A stretch of DNA of 64,000 nucleotides from Synanceia verrucosa (Eukaryota > Chordata > Actinopteri > Perciformes > Synanceiidae). The position numbers and the translations under genes are program-made. The first letter of the stretch is position 1. The number at the start of each line of letters is the position of its first letter. Below are positions 52,105 to 62,754 of the stretch, piece after piece. The DNA is taken from the NCBI GenBank assembly GCA_029721515.1, contig CM056562.1, positions 11,491,335 through 11,555,334 of the forward strand, read 5' to 3'. Under the pieces are notes generated by a model. That model saw only the letters and a program-made list of their open reading frames with translations, did not search any database and had not been told where the DNA came from.

Positions 52105-52270
52105 GACTCCGCTGTTCTCCGGCTCTGTTGGTGTTTCTCGGTGCTGTTTAGAGTGGAGTGCTGGAGGGAGGTGAGGACTGCAATGCAGACGGTGAGGCTT
52201 GCTGATGCCTTTATGATGGCTCACTGTCAGCTGACTGCTCAACCACACACGTGACTCTCCTCCTCCTGAT
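52105..52270 (-). promoter_or_regulatory. psap: psap promoter with CLEAR-like E-box
   Basis: Upstream of the ATG the minus strand reads GAGTCACGTGTG, with CACGTG at 52248-52253. Eight bases (GTCACGTG) match the CLEAR consensus GTCACGTGAC bound by TFEB/TFE3, the main activators of lysosomal genes, of which PSAP is a known target. A 10-bp palindrome GTCAGCTGAC is at 52226-52235. The position about 145 bp before the start codon fits a proximal promoter. Confidence 0.55.
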
Positions 52271-53264
52271 GTGATCATGAAAGTGACTAAAGATCAAAAC
52301 GTGTTTAACACTTATTTTTAATTTAACGTCTAAATATCATACGTTTTAAATGATTGATTTTTTTAATAGTGGTGCAGTGGTTAGATACGTTTGAAGGAGA
52401 CCTCTGGGTTTATTATTATGCGGTGATGACATCATCACCTTTTTAATATTTCTTAGTATTTAAATAGAAACCCATTTAAAATTGTATATTTATATACATT
52501 CTGTGATTGGCACCTGAATTAAAGCCATTAGTTTAAATTGTACAGTTTATGAATGCATAGTGTGATTACTGTGGGATTAGGCAGGTGGATTTGGTGGATT
52601 TACACAAATGCCAGTCCAGCTAAACTTCACAAAGTCCCTGAAAAACATTGGTAACCTTTATGTCTTAAAGTAATAGGGAGTAATTTGATCCATCAAGAAC
52701 AACAGGTTTGGATGCTTAGCGGCAGCGTGTTTATTACTTACAGTGTTTTCTCTTTGACAATGATCTGGGAAACATTCAGAATTGCATAAAACACAAAGGA
52801 CTGGGAAAAAATAAGAACTGAAACTGCCATCACATTGCTGAACATCATGCAGAGCACAATGTCTACAATGTCTGAATAACAAGTCCCAAAAAAACTTGCA
52901 ACTAAGATGAAAAAAGTAGTTTATTATGACATAACATCCAAATGTAGGTCGACACCTATAGAAAAGGTTAACGAGAAAAGCATCACACTGTACATCTTGT
53001 GGTTAGGAGCTGTGGAAACCTGTAAAACAAAAGGGAACAACTATTACCAAAGGTCAAGTTACAGCACAGTCAGCATACTATGATCTCCATAAACATCTAA
53101 AGACAATGACTGCATATAACAACTATGAAGTCAGTGTTGCACTGACCACACTTCAGAGCCTGACAGATAGTGAATCTTTGACAATGATGCAAATATCAAC
53201 ATAATATCAATAAAATGTTAATTACAGATCCACTAAAGCTGATTCCTACAGAACTGTGACATGT

Positions 53265-53420
53265 GGAGCAGTGATTCCCAACCATTTTCATCAGGAGACC
53301 CCTATTCTATCATTGTATAAAGTGCCAACCCCTGACTAAGCGACATATTTCATTGATATTTCATGTTATATTGAATGTATTATAATAAACACACAGAAAC
53401 ACTGATACACTGTATAATTA
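53265..53420. repeat. Possible decayed interspersed repeat
   Basis: GTGATTCCCAACCATTTTCATCAGGAGACCCC and following CCAACCCCTGA words resemble a common fish DNA-repeat end. It is short and diverged; assignment uncertain. Confidence 0.3.
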
Positions 53421-54190
53421 ACCCAGAGAGCGGCTGAAATAGCAATCTGGATGAATTTTGCAGATCAATTCCTGTCAATGCAAGCTTCAACTTCAAATTT
53501 AAAAATGTAAAAAACTTTTGTCAGATCAGACTGTGTCTGGCTGCTTACATTGTTTAAACGTGACCAATACTGTGAACTGGTCAAGGTTATGAACTTACTC
53601 ACATGCACAAAAAAAACAATAACAAAGATATCAAATGCAGAAAAAAAATGTCTTGCAGAAGTAAAACTGGAGGTTACTGTCAGTGTTTATGGTCAAATTT
53701 ATGTGGAGTTAAAGCAAGCAAATCCGTGAGAAGATAACAAGGAAGACGGTTAAGGCATATTTTTACACTGCGCAGCACAGTGACAAATAAACTCTCACAA
53801 ATTCCAGTATGGCTGTTCAGACTAAGGACAAAAAAAAATCTGACAAGTTTCTGATTTAGGACCAAAATCATGACTAAAATAAGAATTTAAAAGAACAAAA
53901 TGTTCATGTTCTGTTCACACTGTGATGAAAAAACAGATTTGACTCACATAAAAATGACACCAAAAACTGAGCCATTTCAGCCTACAGTGTGAACATTTTA
54001 CTTAAGACAACACTCACTGTTTAATTAAGTAGATTAATAGTGCTGAAAATAGGCACAGCTATGTGTGCAGACACAATAAACCCAATTTTTTTAGACTTCT
54101 GCACACAGTTGTGGGTGTCATATATAAACACATACATGGATAGTACTGATGCACTTGGCTTTACCCACATGAGCCATTGCTGACAGTCTA

Positions 54191-54523
54191 TCACGTTGAT
54201 GGGCCGCAGCAGCTACTGCTGGAAACCTGGTCCTCCTTCTTCAGCACAATGGGCCTCACCACGTCCACATCACGGTGCAGGTGATTCAGAAAGCCTTTAA
54301 GGATGCCGGGGGATGCGTAGAAATCGATCAAAAAGTAAGCCCCTCGGCTGTGCCTCTGGCTGTGTTTGGTTATCGTGTAGGGCAGCAGTCTCTCTCCCAG
54401 GTTCTCCAGCTCCCTCACTACAGCTCCCTGCTCCATCAAGGTCTCGATTGTCCGCCGGAGAGCAGCCGATGTCTCAGGCCGCTGCATAGCCTTCAGGATC
54501 AGGGACAGCTCGTAGCGAGGCAT
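54191..54523 (-). CDS. mrps6: Mitochondrial small ribosomal subunit protein bS6m (MRPS6-like), intronless
   Basis: Component of the mitochondrial 28S ribosomal subunit. The 110-aa frame starts MPRYELSLILKAMQRPET and includes ENLGERLLPYTI and RGAYFLIDFYASP, the conserved strands and RNA-contact region of this family. The family usually has about 125 aa; after DVDVVRP this protein diverges and ends in SSSSCCGPST, lacking the usual lysine-rich tail. Start chosen at 54523 because MPRYEL is the conserved N-terminus; the open frame continues upstream for 26 codons without ATG. No intron interrupts the conserved part, whereas the mammalian gene is split. A minus-strand ATTAAA at 54017-54022 may be the poly(A) signal. 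It is divergent from nolc1. Confidence 0.85.
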   Translation of the reverse strand: MPRYELSLILKAMQRPETSAALRRTIETLMEQGAVVRELENLGERLLPYTITKHSQRHSRGAYFLIDFYASPGILKGFLNHLHRDVDVVRPIVLKKEDQVSSSSCCGPST

Positions 54524-55058
54524 GGCTTCAGCGGATAAATCCTCGATTAATGCGTTTAATTCAGCTGGCAAAACGTTTGTGTCATTGCCAAACCTGTCCA
54601 AAGACGGCCATGTTATGACACGAGGGACAGGAAAGGTCCTTTATGATGACGTATAAAGAATGCGCCTATTGACAACGACATGGCTAATTTATGTTTAAAA
54701 AATTATAGTGTAAAATGTGGTGCCACCAACAAACGACTAATAAAGGAATACCATTTCATCAAAAATATATTTTATAAATCAATAAAATCTAGAAGAAAAT
54801 TAAATTGCTGATGCGATCTACTTCATGGTTCCGCTGGACATCAATATTTATTATAATTCAAATATATAATACATTTGTACATATAATACAAAGCTGTAAC
54901 TTTTATGCGACCTTATTTTTAGAAAAAAATAGTCAACGGCACCAAAAATAACAGCGAAGGTGGAAGCCGCGTCCGTTTCGTCATCATTACGCGCCTGCGC
55001 ACATGCCCACAAGTTCTCTTCACTTCCGGCCTTCCCTTCCAGAAAGAGCGTGGTGAAG
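54524..55058. promoter_or_regulatory. Head-to-head promoter region of mrps6 and nolc1
   Basis: The two start codons are 535 bp apart on opposite strands. On the nolc1 side, an NRF1-like GCGCCTGCGCA lies at 54991-55001, an ETS site ACTTCCGG at 55022-55029, and a YY1 word AAGATGGCGGC at 55056-55066 contains the nolc1 ATG itself. Nearer mrps6 is a CRE-like TGACGTA at 54647-54653. No TATA box. The middle is AT-rich, so two separate core promoters are as likely as one bidirectional one. Confidence 0.55.
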
Positions 55059-58000
55059 ATGGCGGCGCAGAAGTCGAAGCCAAGTGATCTTTACAGATGC
55101 GTTTATTCGTTTCTGCTGGAGAACAAGTTCACAAAGGCGGCGCAACACTTTATGAAACAAGCTAACGCGGTAAGCAACACTGTGTGTGGTTGACAGGCAG
55201 CGGCTCGTGCTGTTTGTCTCCAGCTTTGACGTTAAGTTGTCCAGACAACCGTGCGAGGAGTAAACCTATAGCTGTGTACGGTACAGAGAACGACGAAGTT
55301 AGCACGTGTTGCGGCACAAGTTGTGCTTTTGATGTTTATCCTGTAGTAATAAATATTCTCATTGGTTGGATAGTAAATCCGAATCATGCAATGTGTGTTT
55401 TATCTGGAGGGAATATGAAGTTATTGTTTAAATGAATTTAAACGTTGAAACTGTTGAAGTTGTTGGCTAAGGTAGTGATTCACGTGTTTCTCTACAGACT
55501 CCACAAGATGAAAATGAAGAGAGCCTCGTCAACATCTACGACTTTTGGGTGAAGTGAGTTGCTTGAAGTGTTTTTTTCATTCTTCATTAAACTTTAAATA
55601 TTATTTGATTTATATTAATATTAATGCAAAAAAAAATATCCACTCCACCATCAAATGCTGTCACTGCTAACCAGATATGTTGTCCACTCAGTCAGAATTC
55701 CTCAAAGCACAAACCCACCTTAAATTAGACTTAATACTATTTTTGTCGAAACTGATGGCATCAGGTGACTCTTCGGTTACTTGAGCTACACAGCCTGAGG
55801 AGTGACTGTTCAAAAAGAACAAATCTGCTGGTGATTTCTATTTTAATGTATTCTCTGTTTTGAACGTAACTGAATATTCCTAGATCTCCTGAAGCCAAGA
55901 AACGAAAGGTACCTCCCAGCAAAGGTGACGCTACAAATGGTCCATCAGCCAAGAAAGCAAAAATTAGTGCAGAGAGTTCCAGCAGCGAAGAGTCGAGCAG
56001 CGAGGACGAAGAAGCTGTTGCAAAACCAACTAAGGCAGCCCCTGCAGGTAATATCAATGCATTTGATACAGAGAGCTAATAAAGTTGATTGAAGCAGTCA
56101 GTAATGTGCCATTCTGAAACCTTTCAGCAGCCAAGGTGGTACCTGCTAAATTAGCAGCAGCCAAAGCCCCCTCCAGCAGCAGTGAAGACTCCAGTGACTC
56201 TGAGGAGGAGAAGGCTCCTGCAAAGGCACCTGCTAAAGTAGGAGGAATCGTCCAAATTCACGATTTATCCTTGAGCCAGCCATTGGTGCAAGGCTATATT
56301 TGAGGGCTTATGGTGTTGTTAAAATGTGTTTTCTGCATGTAGGCTTCCGTGAAGTCACCTGCTACCCCTGCTGCAGGAAGGAAGAAAGACAGCAGCTCTA
56401 GCAGTGAAGAGTCTGACTCTGAGGATGAGCAGCCTGTCAAAGCCACTACACCAAGTGAGTTTAGAGAAGTCATTAATATTTCATAATGTAACAGTCTTCA
56501 ATTGTGACCTAAATTTGAGTTGATGAATGACTGTGTTTTTTCTCATTTATCTGATTTGCCTCTGAATAATAGAACCCAAGACTGGTGCAGTCACAGCACC
56601 CAAGCCAGCTGTTCCCATGAAAGGTGCAGCTCAGAAAAAGCAGGAGAGCAGCAGTGAAGATAGTTCCTCGGATTCTGAAGATGAAGAACCAGCCAAGGTA
56701 TGCAAAAGAATCTGACCATACTTAAATATTATGACACTATTGATCATCTGTATTCTAAAGGTTAGAAAAATGGTCAATCAAATAATGATGTTTTTCACAC
56801 TCCACTTACTTCACATGTCTTAATAGGCTCCAGCCAAACCTGCCCCAGTAAAGACTTCTGCAGCTGCTGCTGAATCAAGCAGTGAAGACTCTTCATCTGA
56901 GGATGAGGCTCCGCCCAACAAAAAACCTAAAGCAGGTGTGTTTTTACCACTATGTGCACGATGGTTTCAACACACAACATAACAATCCAACAATATCTAG
57001 TTACAATAAAGTGATACATTGAAACTTGCCAGTATCACTACTGGTGTTATTATGATAATAACACCAGCAGTCCTCAACACTGTTCATTCTTCCCATTACC
57101 ATCCTCATCCATGGCCCTGACAGCCCACTGTGTGTATCCTATCTGAAGACCAGATGATGTCAAGAACTCATCCTAAAAGTGCCAACAGTGTTGCACAGAG
57201 GGCCTGTACTATGATTGTGATTAGTTTCCTTTGTCCTGGTAGGAGCGTACAGTGCAGTCCCACCTCCTGCTTCAGTCCAGAAACCTCCAGCAGCCAGCAA
57301 AGCCAAGGACAGCGACTCCTCAGACAGTAGTGATGAGGAAGAAGAGAAGAAAGTAGCTGGTAGGCGGTGCCCATCTTTTCCTATCTTGGCACATGCGATT
57401 TAAAGGCATATCTTAACAGCATTGTAATCCTCACAGCGAAACCTGCACCAGCAAAGACCAAGCCTAGCTTTCCCAAACCTGCTGCAAAGAAGCAGGAGTC
57501 CAGCTCTGAGAGCTCAGGTAGTTATCAGCATTCCAGTGTGAAATTTTTATACTCCTCTTGTTCATATATCAAATGATTTTTTTTTTCCCCTTCATGCTCA
57601 TGCCTCTCCAGATTCAAGCTCAGATGAAGAGGAGGCCAAGAAGCCTGCAGCCAAAGTCGCGAAAGCGGCTCCAGCCAAACCTGCTCCAACCAAGGTTGCA
57701 CCTGCTAAAGAGAAAGAGGAAGACTCAGACTCATCAAGTTCAGAAGATGAAGAGGAGGCAAAGAAACCTGCAGCAAAGGTGACTCCCAAGGCTGCACCAG
57801 CGAAACCTGTTGCAGCTAAAGATGACTCCTCTGAGGATTCCAGTTCAGAGGAGGAAGAGGAGAAGACAATAACGGCAAAGAAGCCTACAGCTGCACCTGC
57901 CAAGGCCACCCCAGCTAAAAAAGCAGAGTCCTCGAGCTCTGGTAAGAGACATCAGATTTGAGCCTGGCGATACTATAAGAGTGATATAATTATTGTAATA

Positions 58001-60993
58001 ACTAGAACTTTCTTTATTTTTTGTAAATTGTATTGTCTGTTACAGTACTTTGTGGTGGGATCAAGACTAATAACATCACACACATTTCATTAGTTTCTCC
58101 TTACCCCTGCTTTGTTACATAGCCTCAGTTGTCAGTTTGGTAGGTTCATCTAGCTAAAGCTACTTTAGTCTGTTTTTATGTTTTTGTTAATTATTTTGCT
58201 GTTTTTTAATAAAGCATTAATTTTAGCTGGGTGTACCTAATAAACTGGCAACTTGACATACATTCATGTGTGTGCAACAGATTAAAATATTATCTGTCAA
58301 TTCAGATAGCAGCTCTGAAGATGAGGCTCCCGCCAAACCTGCCGCTAAACGTGCGACCACATCGACTCCCGCTGCCGCCTCTAAACCCCCAGCCAAGGCA
58401 GCTGAGAGCAGCTCTGAATCAGAGGACTCCTCTGAGGATGAGGAGGAAGCAGTGAAAAACAAGCCAGGGTCTAAGCCAACTACACCAGCTGCAAAGCCTG
58501 TTGCTCCTGCAGCAAAGCCTGCTGCTGCAGCAGAAAGTAGCTCAGACTCTGACTCGTCATCAGAGGATGACGAACCAGCAGTCAAGGCTAAATCAGCTAC
58601 CCCCGCAAAGCCTGCTGCTGCCACAAAGCCTGCTGCTGCCACAAAGCCTGCTGCTGCTGCCGCAAAGCCTGCTGCTGCAAAGCCTGCTGCTGCTGCCGCA
58701 AAGCCTGCTGCTGCAAAGCCTGCTGCTGCTGCCGCAAAGCCTGCTGCTGCTGCTGCAAAGCCTGCTGCTGCAGCAGAAAGTAGCTCAGACTCTGACTCGT
58801 CATCAGAGGATGACGAACCAACAGTCAAGGCTAAATCAACTACCCCCGCAAAGCCTGCTGCTGCTGCCGCAAAGCCTGCTGCTGCTGCCGCAAAGCCTGC
58901 TGCTGCTGCCGCAAAGCCTGCTGCTGCAGCAGAAAGTAGCTCAGACTCTGACTCGTCATCAGAGGATGACGAACCAACAGTCAAGGCTAAATCAACTACC
59001 CCCGCAAAGCCTGCTGCTGCTGCCGCAAAGCCTGCTGCTGCTGCCGCAAAGCCTGCTGCTGCTGCCGCAAAGCCTGCTGCTGCTGCAGCAGAAAGTAGCT
59101 CAGACTCTGACTCGTCATCAGAGGATGACAAACCAGCAGTCAAAGCTAAATCAGCTACCCCTGCAAAGCCTGCTGCCGCAAAGCCTGCTGCTGCAGCAGA
59201 AAGTAGCTCAGACTCTGACTCGTCATCAGAGGATGACGAACCAGCAGTCAAGGCTAAACCTGCAGCCATTAAAAAAACAACTCCAGCTGCAAAGCCTGCT
59301 ACCCCTGTTGCAAAACCAGCTGCTGCAGCAGAAAGTAGCTCAGACTCTGACTCGTCTTCTGAAGATGAAGAACCAGCAGTCAAAGCTAAATCAGCTACCA
59401 CCGCAAACCCTGCTGCGGCAAAGCCTGCTGCCACAGCAGAAAGTAGCTCAGACTCTGACTCCTCGTCAGATGATGACGAACCAGCAGTCAAGGCTAAACC
59501 TGCAGCGGCTAAACCTGCAGCGGCTAAACCTGCAGCGGCTAAACCGGCTAAACCAGCTACCCCTGTGGCAAAACCAGTTGCCGCTGCAGCAGAAAGCAGC
59601 ACAGACTCTGACTCATCTTCTGAAGATGAAGAACCACCGGTCAAGGCTAAACCTGCAGCAGCTAAACCAGCTACCCCTGCTGCAAAGCCCGTTACCCCTG
59701 CTGTAAAGCCTGCTGCTGCAGCAGAAAGTAGCTCAGATTCTGACTCGTCAGAGGATGAAGAACCAGCAGTCAAGGCTAAACCAGCTACCCCTGCAGCTAA
59801 ACCAGCTACTCCTGCAGCAAAGCCTGCCGCTGCAGCAGAGAGCAGCTCAGAGTCTGACAGCTCAGACTCTGAGAGTGAGGCAGCCAAACCTGCAGCCCCG
59901 GTAGCCCCTGCTGGCACACCCAAAGCATCAAAGGCAGCTGCAGCTCCAAAGAAGAAGGCTGAGGAAAGCAGCTCTGACTCCTTGGACAGTTCCGATTCAG
60001 AGACAGAGGCAAAGTCCACCCCTGCTAAGCCTGCAGTCACCAATGGTAAGGCAGCAACACCCAAGACCTCAGCGAAGCCAGCCGAGTCCTCATCCAGTGA
60101 TAGCAGCTCCAACGAGGAAGAAGAGGCCAGTAAAAGTACTGTAAAAGCTGCTACACCTGCCGTAACGCCCAGGAAGACCCCAGCAGCTAAGCCTAAAGAC
60201 AGCAGCAGCTCCTCAGACAGTTCATCAGAGGAGGACGCACCGTGCAAAGCAGCCACAGCACCCACCACCCCTGTAACAAATGGTGAGTCTCTAACAAATA
60301 CTGAGCATTTAACAGGGAAATGAAATTAATGAGTGAACAACACACTGGATCCCTCAAACAGCCATTACTGGTTCATGAAACGCTTTGATTGTTGACTGGC
60401 ACACAACAGTTTCCCCTAATATGAGCACATATTTCCCCTGTTGTACGTAGGTACCAATGGAAAGAGAAAAAAAGATGAAGAATCATCAGAAAGTGAAGAA
60501 GAGGAGGCAGAAGTCAAGACGCCAAAAAACAAAAAGGCTGCAACCACACCACAGACATTTCCTAAAGCCAATAAGAAGGTAAGTTCTGCTGGAGAGTGAA
60601 ACTCTGTCTGAAGTCTGAGAGAAGAGCTGTAAGTTGATAGAAATGACTTGTCTTTCAGTCCTCCAGTGTACCGTTCCGTAGAATAAAAGAGGATGAAATC
60701 AAGGTGGACCCCCGTCTTACAGATAATTCTTTTGAAGCAAAGGTGAGCCCAAACACCACTGCAAGTATCTGACAACATTATTACACACTAAATGACCCAC
60801 AAATGTGTTTAATTTGTCTTTGCTATCATTCCAGTTTGGAGCCCATGGGGACTGGGGCCAGAAAGCAAACGACGTGCTCAAGTTCACAAAGGGCAAGTCG
60901 TTCCGTCACGAAAAGACGAAGAAAAAGAGGGGAAGCTATCGTGGAGGTGCCATCTCCACATCAGTCAACTCGATAAAGTTTGACAGCGACTGA
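55059..60993 (+). CDS. nolc1: Nucleolar and coiled-body phosphoprotein 1 (Nopp140)
   Basis: Chaperone of box C/D and H/ACA snoRNPs that shuttles between nucleolus and Cajal bodies and is heavily phosphorylated by CK2. Exons: 55059-55169, 55498-55553, 55884-56047, 56128-56237, 56343-56454, 56573-56697, 56827-56935, 57243-57359, 57437-57517, 57612-57941, 58306-60282, 60451-60578, 60659-60742, 60835-60993. Phases match; 1,220 aa, against about 700 in human. N-terminal LisH motif (LYRCVYSFLLENKFTKAA), a long centre alternating acidic serine clusters (about 25 in all) with lysine/alanine/proline linkers, then the conserved C-terminal SRP40 domain (PFRRIKEDEI...GDWGQKANDVL...KTKKKRGSYRGG). Most central exons carry one acid-plus-basic module. 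The extra length comes from the 1,977-nt exon. Confidence 0.95.
57037..57071 (+). other. Perfect hairpin in a nolc1 intron
   Basis: CTGGTGTTATT (57041-57051), loop ATGAT, AATAACACCAG (57057-57067): an 11-bp perfect stem that extends by three more pairs after one mismatch. Too short for a normal microRNA precursor; function unknown. Confidence 0.6.
58480..59870 (+). repeat. nolc1: In-frame coding minisatellite in nolc1 exon 11
   Basis: The word CAGAAAGTAG(C) recurs at 58531, 58774, 58930, 59089, 59197, 59329, 59437 and in variant form at 59590 and 59722. The spacings are 243, 156, 159, 108, 132, 108, 153 and 132 nt, all multiples of three. Each unit encodes an AESSSDSDSSSEDDEP-type acidic cluster, VKAK, and a linker of AAKPAAA repeats built from GCAAAGCCTGCTGCTGC. 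Near-identity of neighbouring units points to recent unequal exchange or slippage. Confidence 0.93.
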
Positions 60994-61945
60994 GGACCTC
61001 AGTCCAGTCCTTCCCACCTGAACTATAGCATACCTGTGTGATCAGGACTATCCGTTGTCGACTTCCTCGCCCTATAAACAGTCCCTCTATCATCACCTCC
61101 CAGCAGCAGCACACTGATGAGGATGTGACCTGTAGAGCTGAGCTGGCACAACATGTAGCTGCCTTTAGGGTTTTCATTTGATCTCTGATCTGAAGCAGCA
61201 GTTAGTGGAGCTATGGCAGCAGGAGAGAGATGTTCCCAGCTGGGACTTGAGACTGGACTGCTGAAGCTTAACATCCATGTGACATTACCACTTATAGCCA
61301 CTAGGTGGCTGCAGGCCACTTGTCAATGGGGGGGAAATGTGCTGGGCCCCCTTTTTGATCAGTAGTACTTTATTCTCAACTGTCTGTCAAATGTCATTTC
61401 TTTGGAAACACCTTTTTTTCCTCCTCATTTATGTATGAATGACAGCCATCCATCCCAACTGTTTCTATGTAATGTATTTAGAAAAGGCTGGTATTGATTT
61501 TTTTTTTGTTTTAAATAGATCACATGAATTCTTGAAGTTTCTTTGGTTGTTTGGTAAGTTTTATTTGGCCACATTTAACAGAGTGTGTGCTGTTTTCCTC
61601 TTTACGTTCCACAAACCTTTGGAGAGTAGAACTGAGTTTTATACTATGTATTTATTACATTTTAGTCAATTTCAATGATTTGGACGTTGGATGCTCTGTT
61701 CCTTGCTAATCTCAAGCCAATTTGCTTTGAAATGATCGTTCTTCTGATGTTAGGATACCCCTGTCAAACTCTCCTTTATTTGTTCATAAGTGGTATCAAA
61801 GTGAGTATCCATCAGTGTAACTGAGAGCCATGTTTGTTTCAATTATTTGAACTTACTGTATGACCTTTTGTGAAGCTTTTTTTATTATTATCAATTCCTG
61901 TAGCTGTAATTAACGACCTAAAAATTAAATGTTGGTGTAATTGGA
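60994..61945 (+). other. nolc1: nolc1 3' UTR with likely poly(A) site
   Basis: Non-coding after the TGA. ATTAAA at 61924-61929 followed by a GT-rich run is the best site; AATAAA at 62213-62218 is an alternative. A CTCF-like CCACTAGGTGGC lies at 61298-61309. Confidence 0.45.
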
Positions 61946-62092
61946 TGGTGGCTTTGAGGGTTTTCGTTCAAATATACTGATACACAGTGATAGTCCTAAT
62001 TTGTCCTGGATTTTGTCATTGAGCTTTGTTTCCCTTTAGTCGATAGTAAGTCAGTTCTTTCTGCAGAAGGGATGCAGACACCTTCATTAAAG

Positions 62093-62106
62093 CCACTAGA
62101 TGGCAG
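62093..62106 (+). promoter_or_regulatory. CTCF-like motif
   Basis: CCACTAGATGGCAG fits the CTCF core consensus at all 14 positions. A weaker copy in the same orientation is at 61298. Such words can also be carried by repeats, so occupancy is uncertain. Confidence 0.35.
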
Positions 62107-62484
62107 ACAAGTAGCTCTTAGCACCAATGCTGGCCCTCACTGTACAGTATACGAGCCGATCTGCATTACAAGCCACAGGACACAGTCAACTTTAATGGAC
62201 GATCTTTCACACAATAAACAGGGAGGAGTCCAGAATTGCTCTTTTTTTCCAGGTACTGTCACACCATATAGAGTCTCACAAATGCAAACATCTCTACATC
62301 TATGGCAGCCAGTCCATTCAAGTGTTCATTCGATTCCAACATAAATCTTCTCATTCTACTTAATGCAACATTGATCAGGTGATCACCTGAACAAAATCTT
62401 ATTTTATGAGGAAGATTATAAAAATCACTGCTGTGATTAAAGATTGAGATTATCCCACCAGTAATTATTTCTAAACTTCCCAAG

Positions 62485-62752
62485 TTAAAATGTTAGTGCT
62501 CTGCTGTTTAAAAATGAATGTGAACATGTTTTCTTAACATTATTTGAGGTCTGAAAACACTGCATCTTTTTTATTTTGACCAGTTGTCAGTTTCTACCGA
62601 TAAATGTTCTAAACAACAATATTTTAATTTCAAATTTGAGAGAAATGTTATTAGTACTTCATAGAATGAAATAAAAATGTTCATTTTACTCAAGCGCATA
62701 CCTTAAAAAAAATAATGATTTTGCAGTGGTCTCTTAATTTTTTTCAGAGCTG
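62485..62752 (+). mobile_element. 3'-end fragment of a second Tc1-like element
   Basis: The segment ends AGTGGTCTCTTAATTTTTTTCAGAGCTG followed by TA, the typical terminus of another common fish Tc1 family. The preceding text (TATTTGAGGTCTGAAAACACTGCATC, TTCATTTTACTCAAGCGCATACC) resembles the 3' region of such elements. No matching left end or transposase is present, so it is a truncated, old copy. Confidence 0.6.
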
Positions 62753-62754
62753 TA

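Noticed and set aside
52908..53025. Possible spliced 3' exon of mrps6 on the minus strand (acceptor TTTTACAG before 53020, AATAAA at 52920-52925)
   Set aside because: No convincing donor after the mrps6 coding region and no resemblance of the translated sequence to the family tail.
54524..54601. 26-residue N-terminal extension of mrps6
   Set aside because: No ATG in the extension, and the family begins at MPRYEL.
56508..56570. C/D-box snoRNA in a nolc1 intron (TTGATGA and CTGA words)
   Set aside because: Boxes are about 40 nt apart with no terminal stem and no C'/D' boxes.
58501..59706. 401-codon frame +2 within nolc1 exon 11
   Set aside because: Leu/Gln repeat created by the out-of-frame CTG/CAG reading of the same minisatellite.
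58223..60268. 681-codon open frame on the minus strand opposite nolc1 exon 11
   Set aside because: It is a shadow of the GCT/GCA-rich coding repeat: alanine/leucine/serine-only composition with no splice or promoter support.
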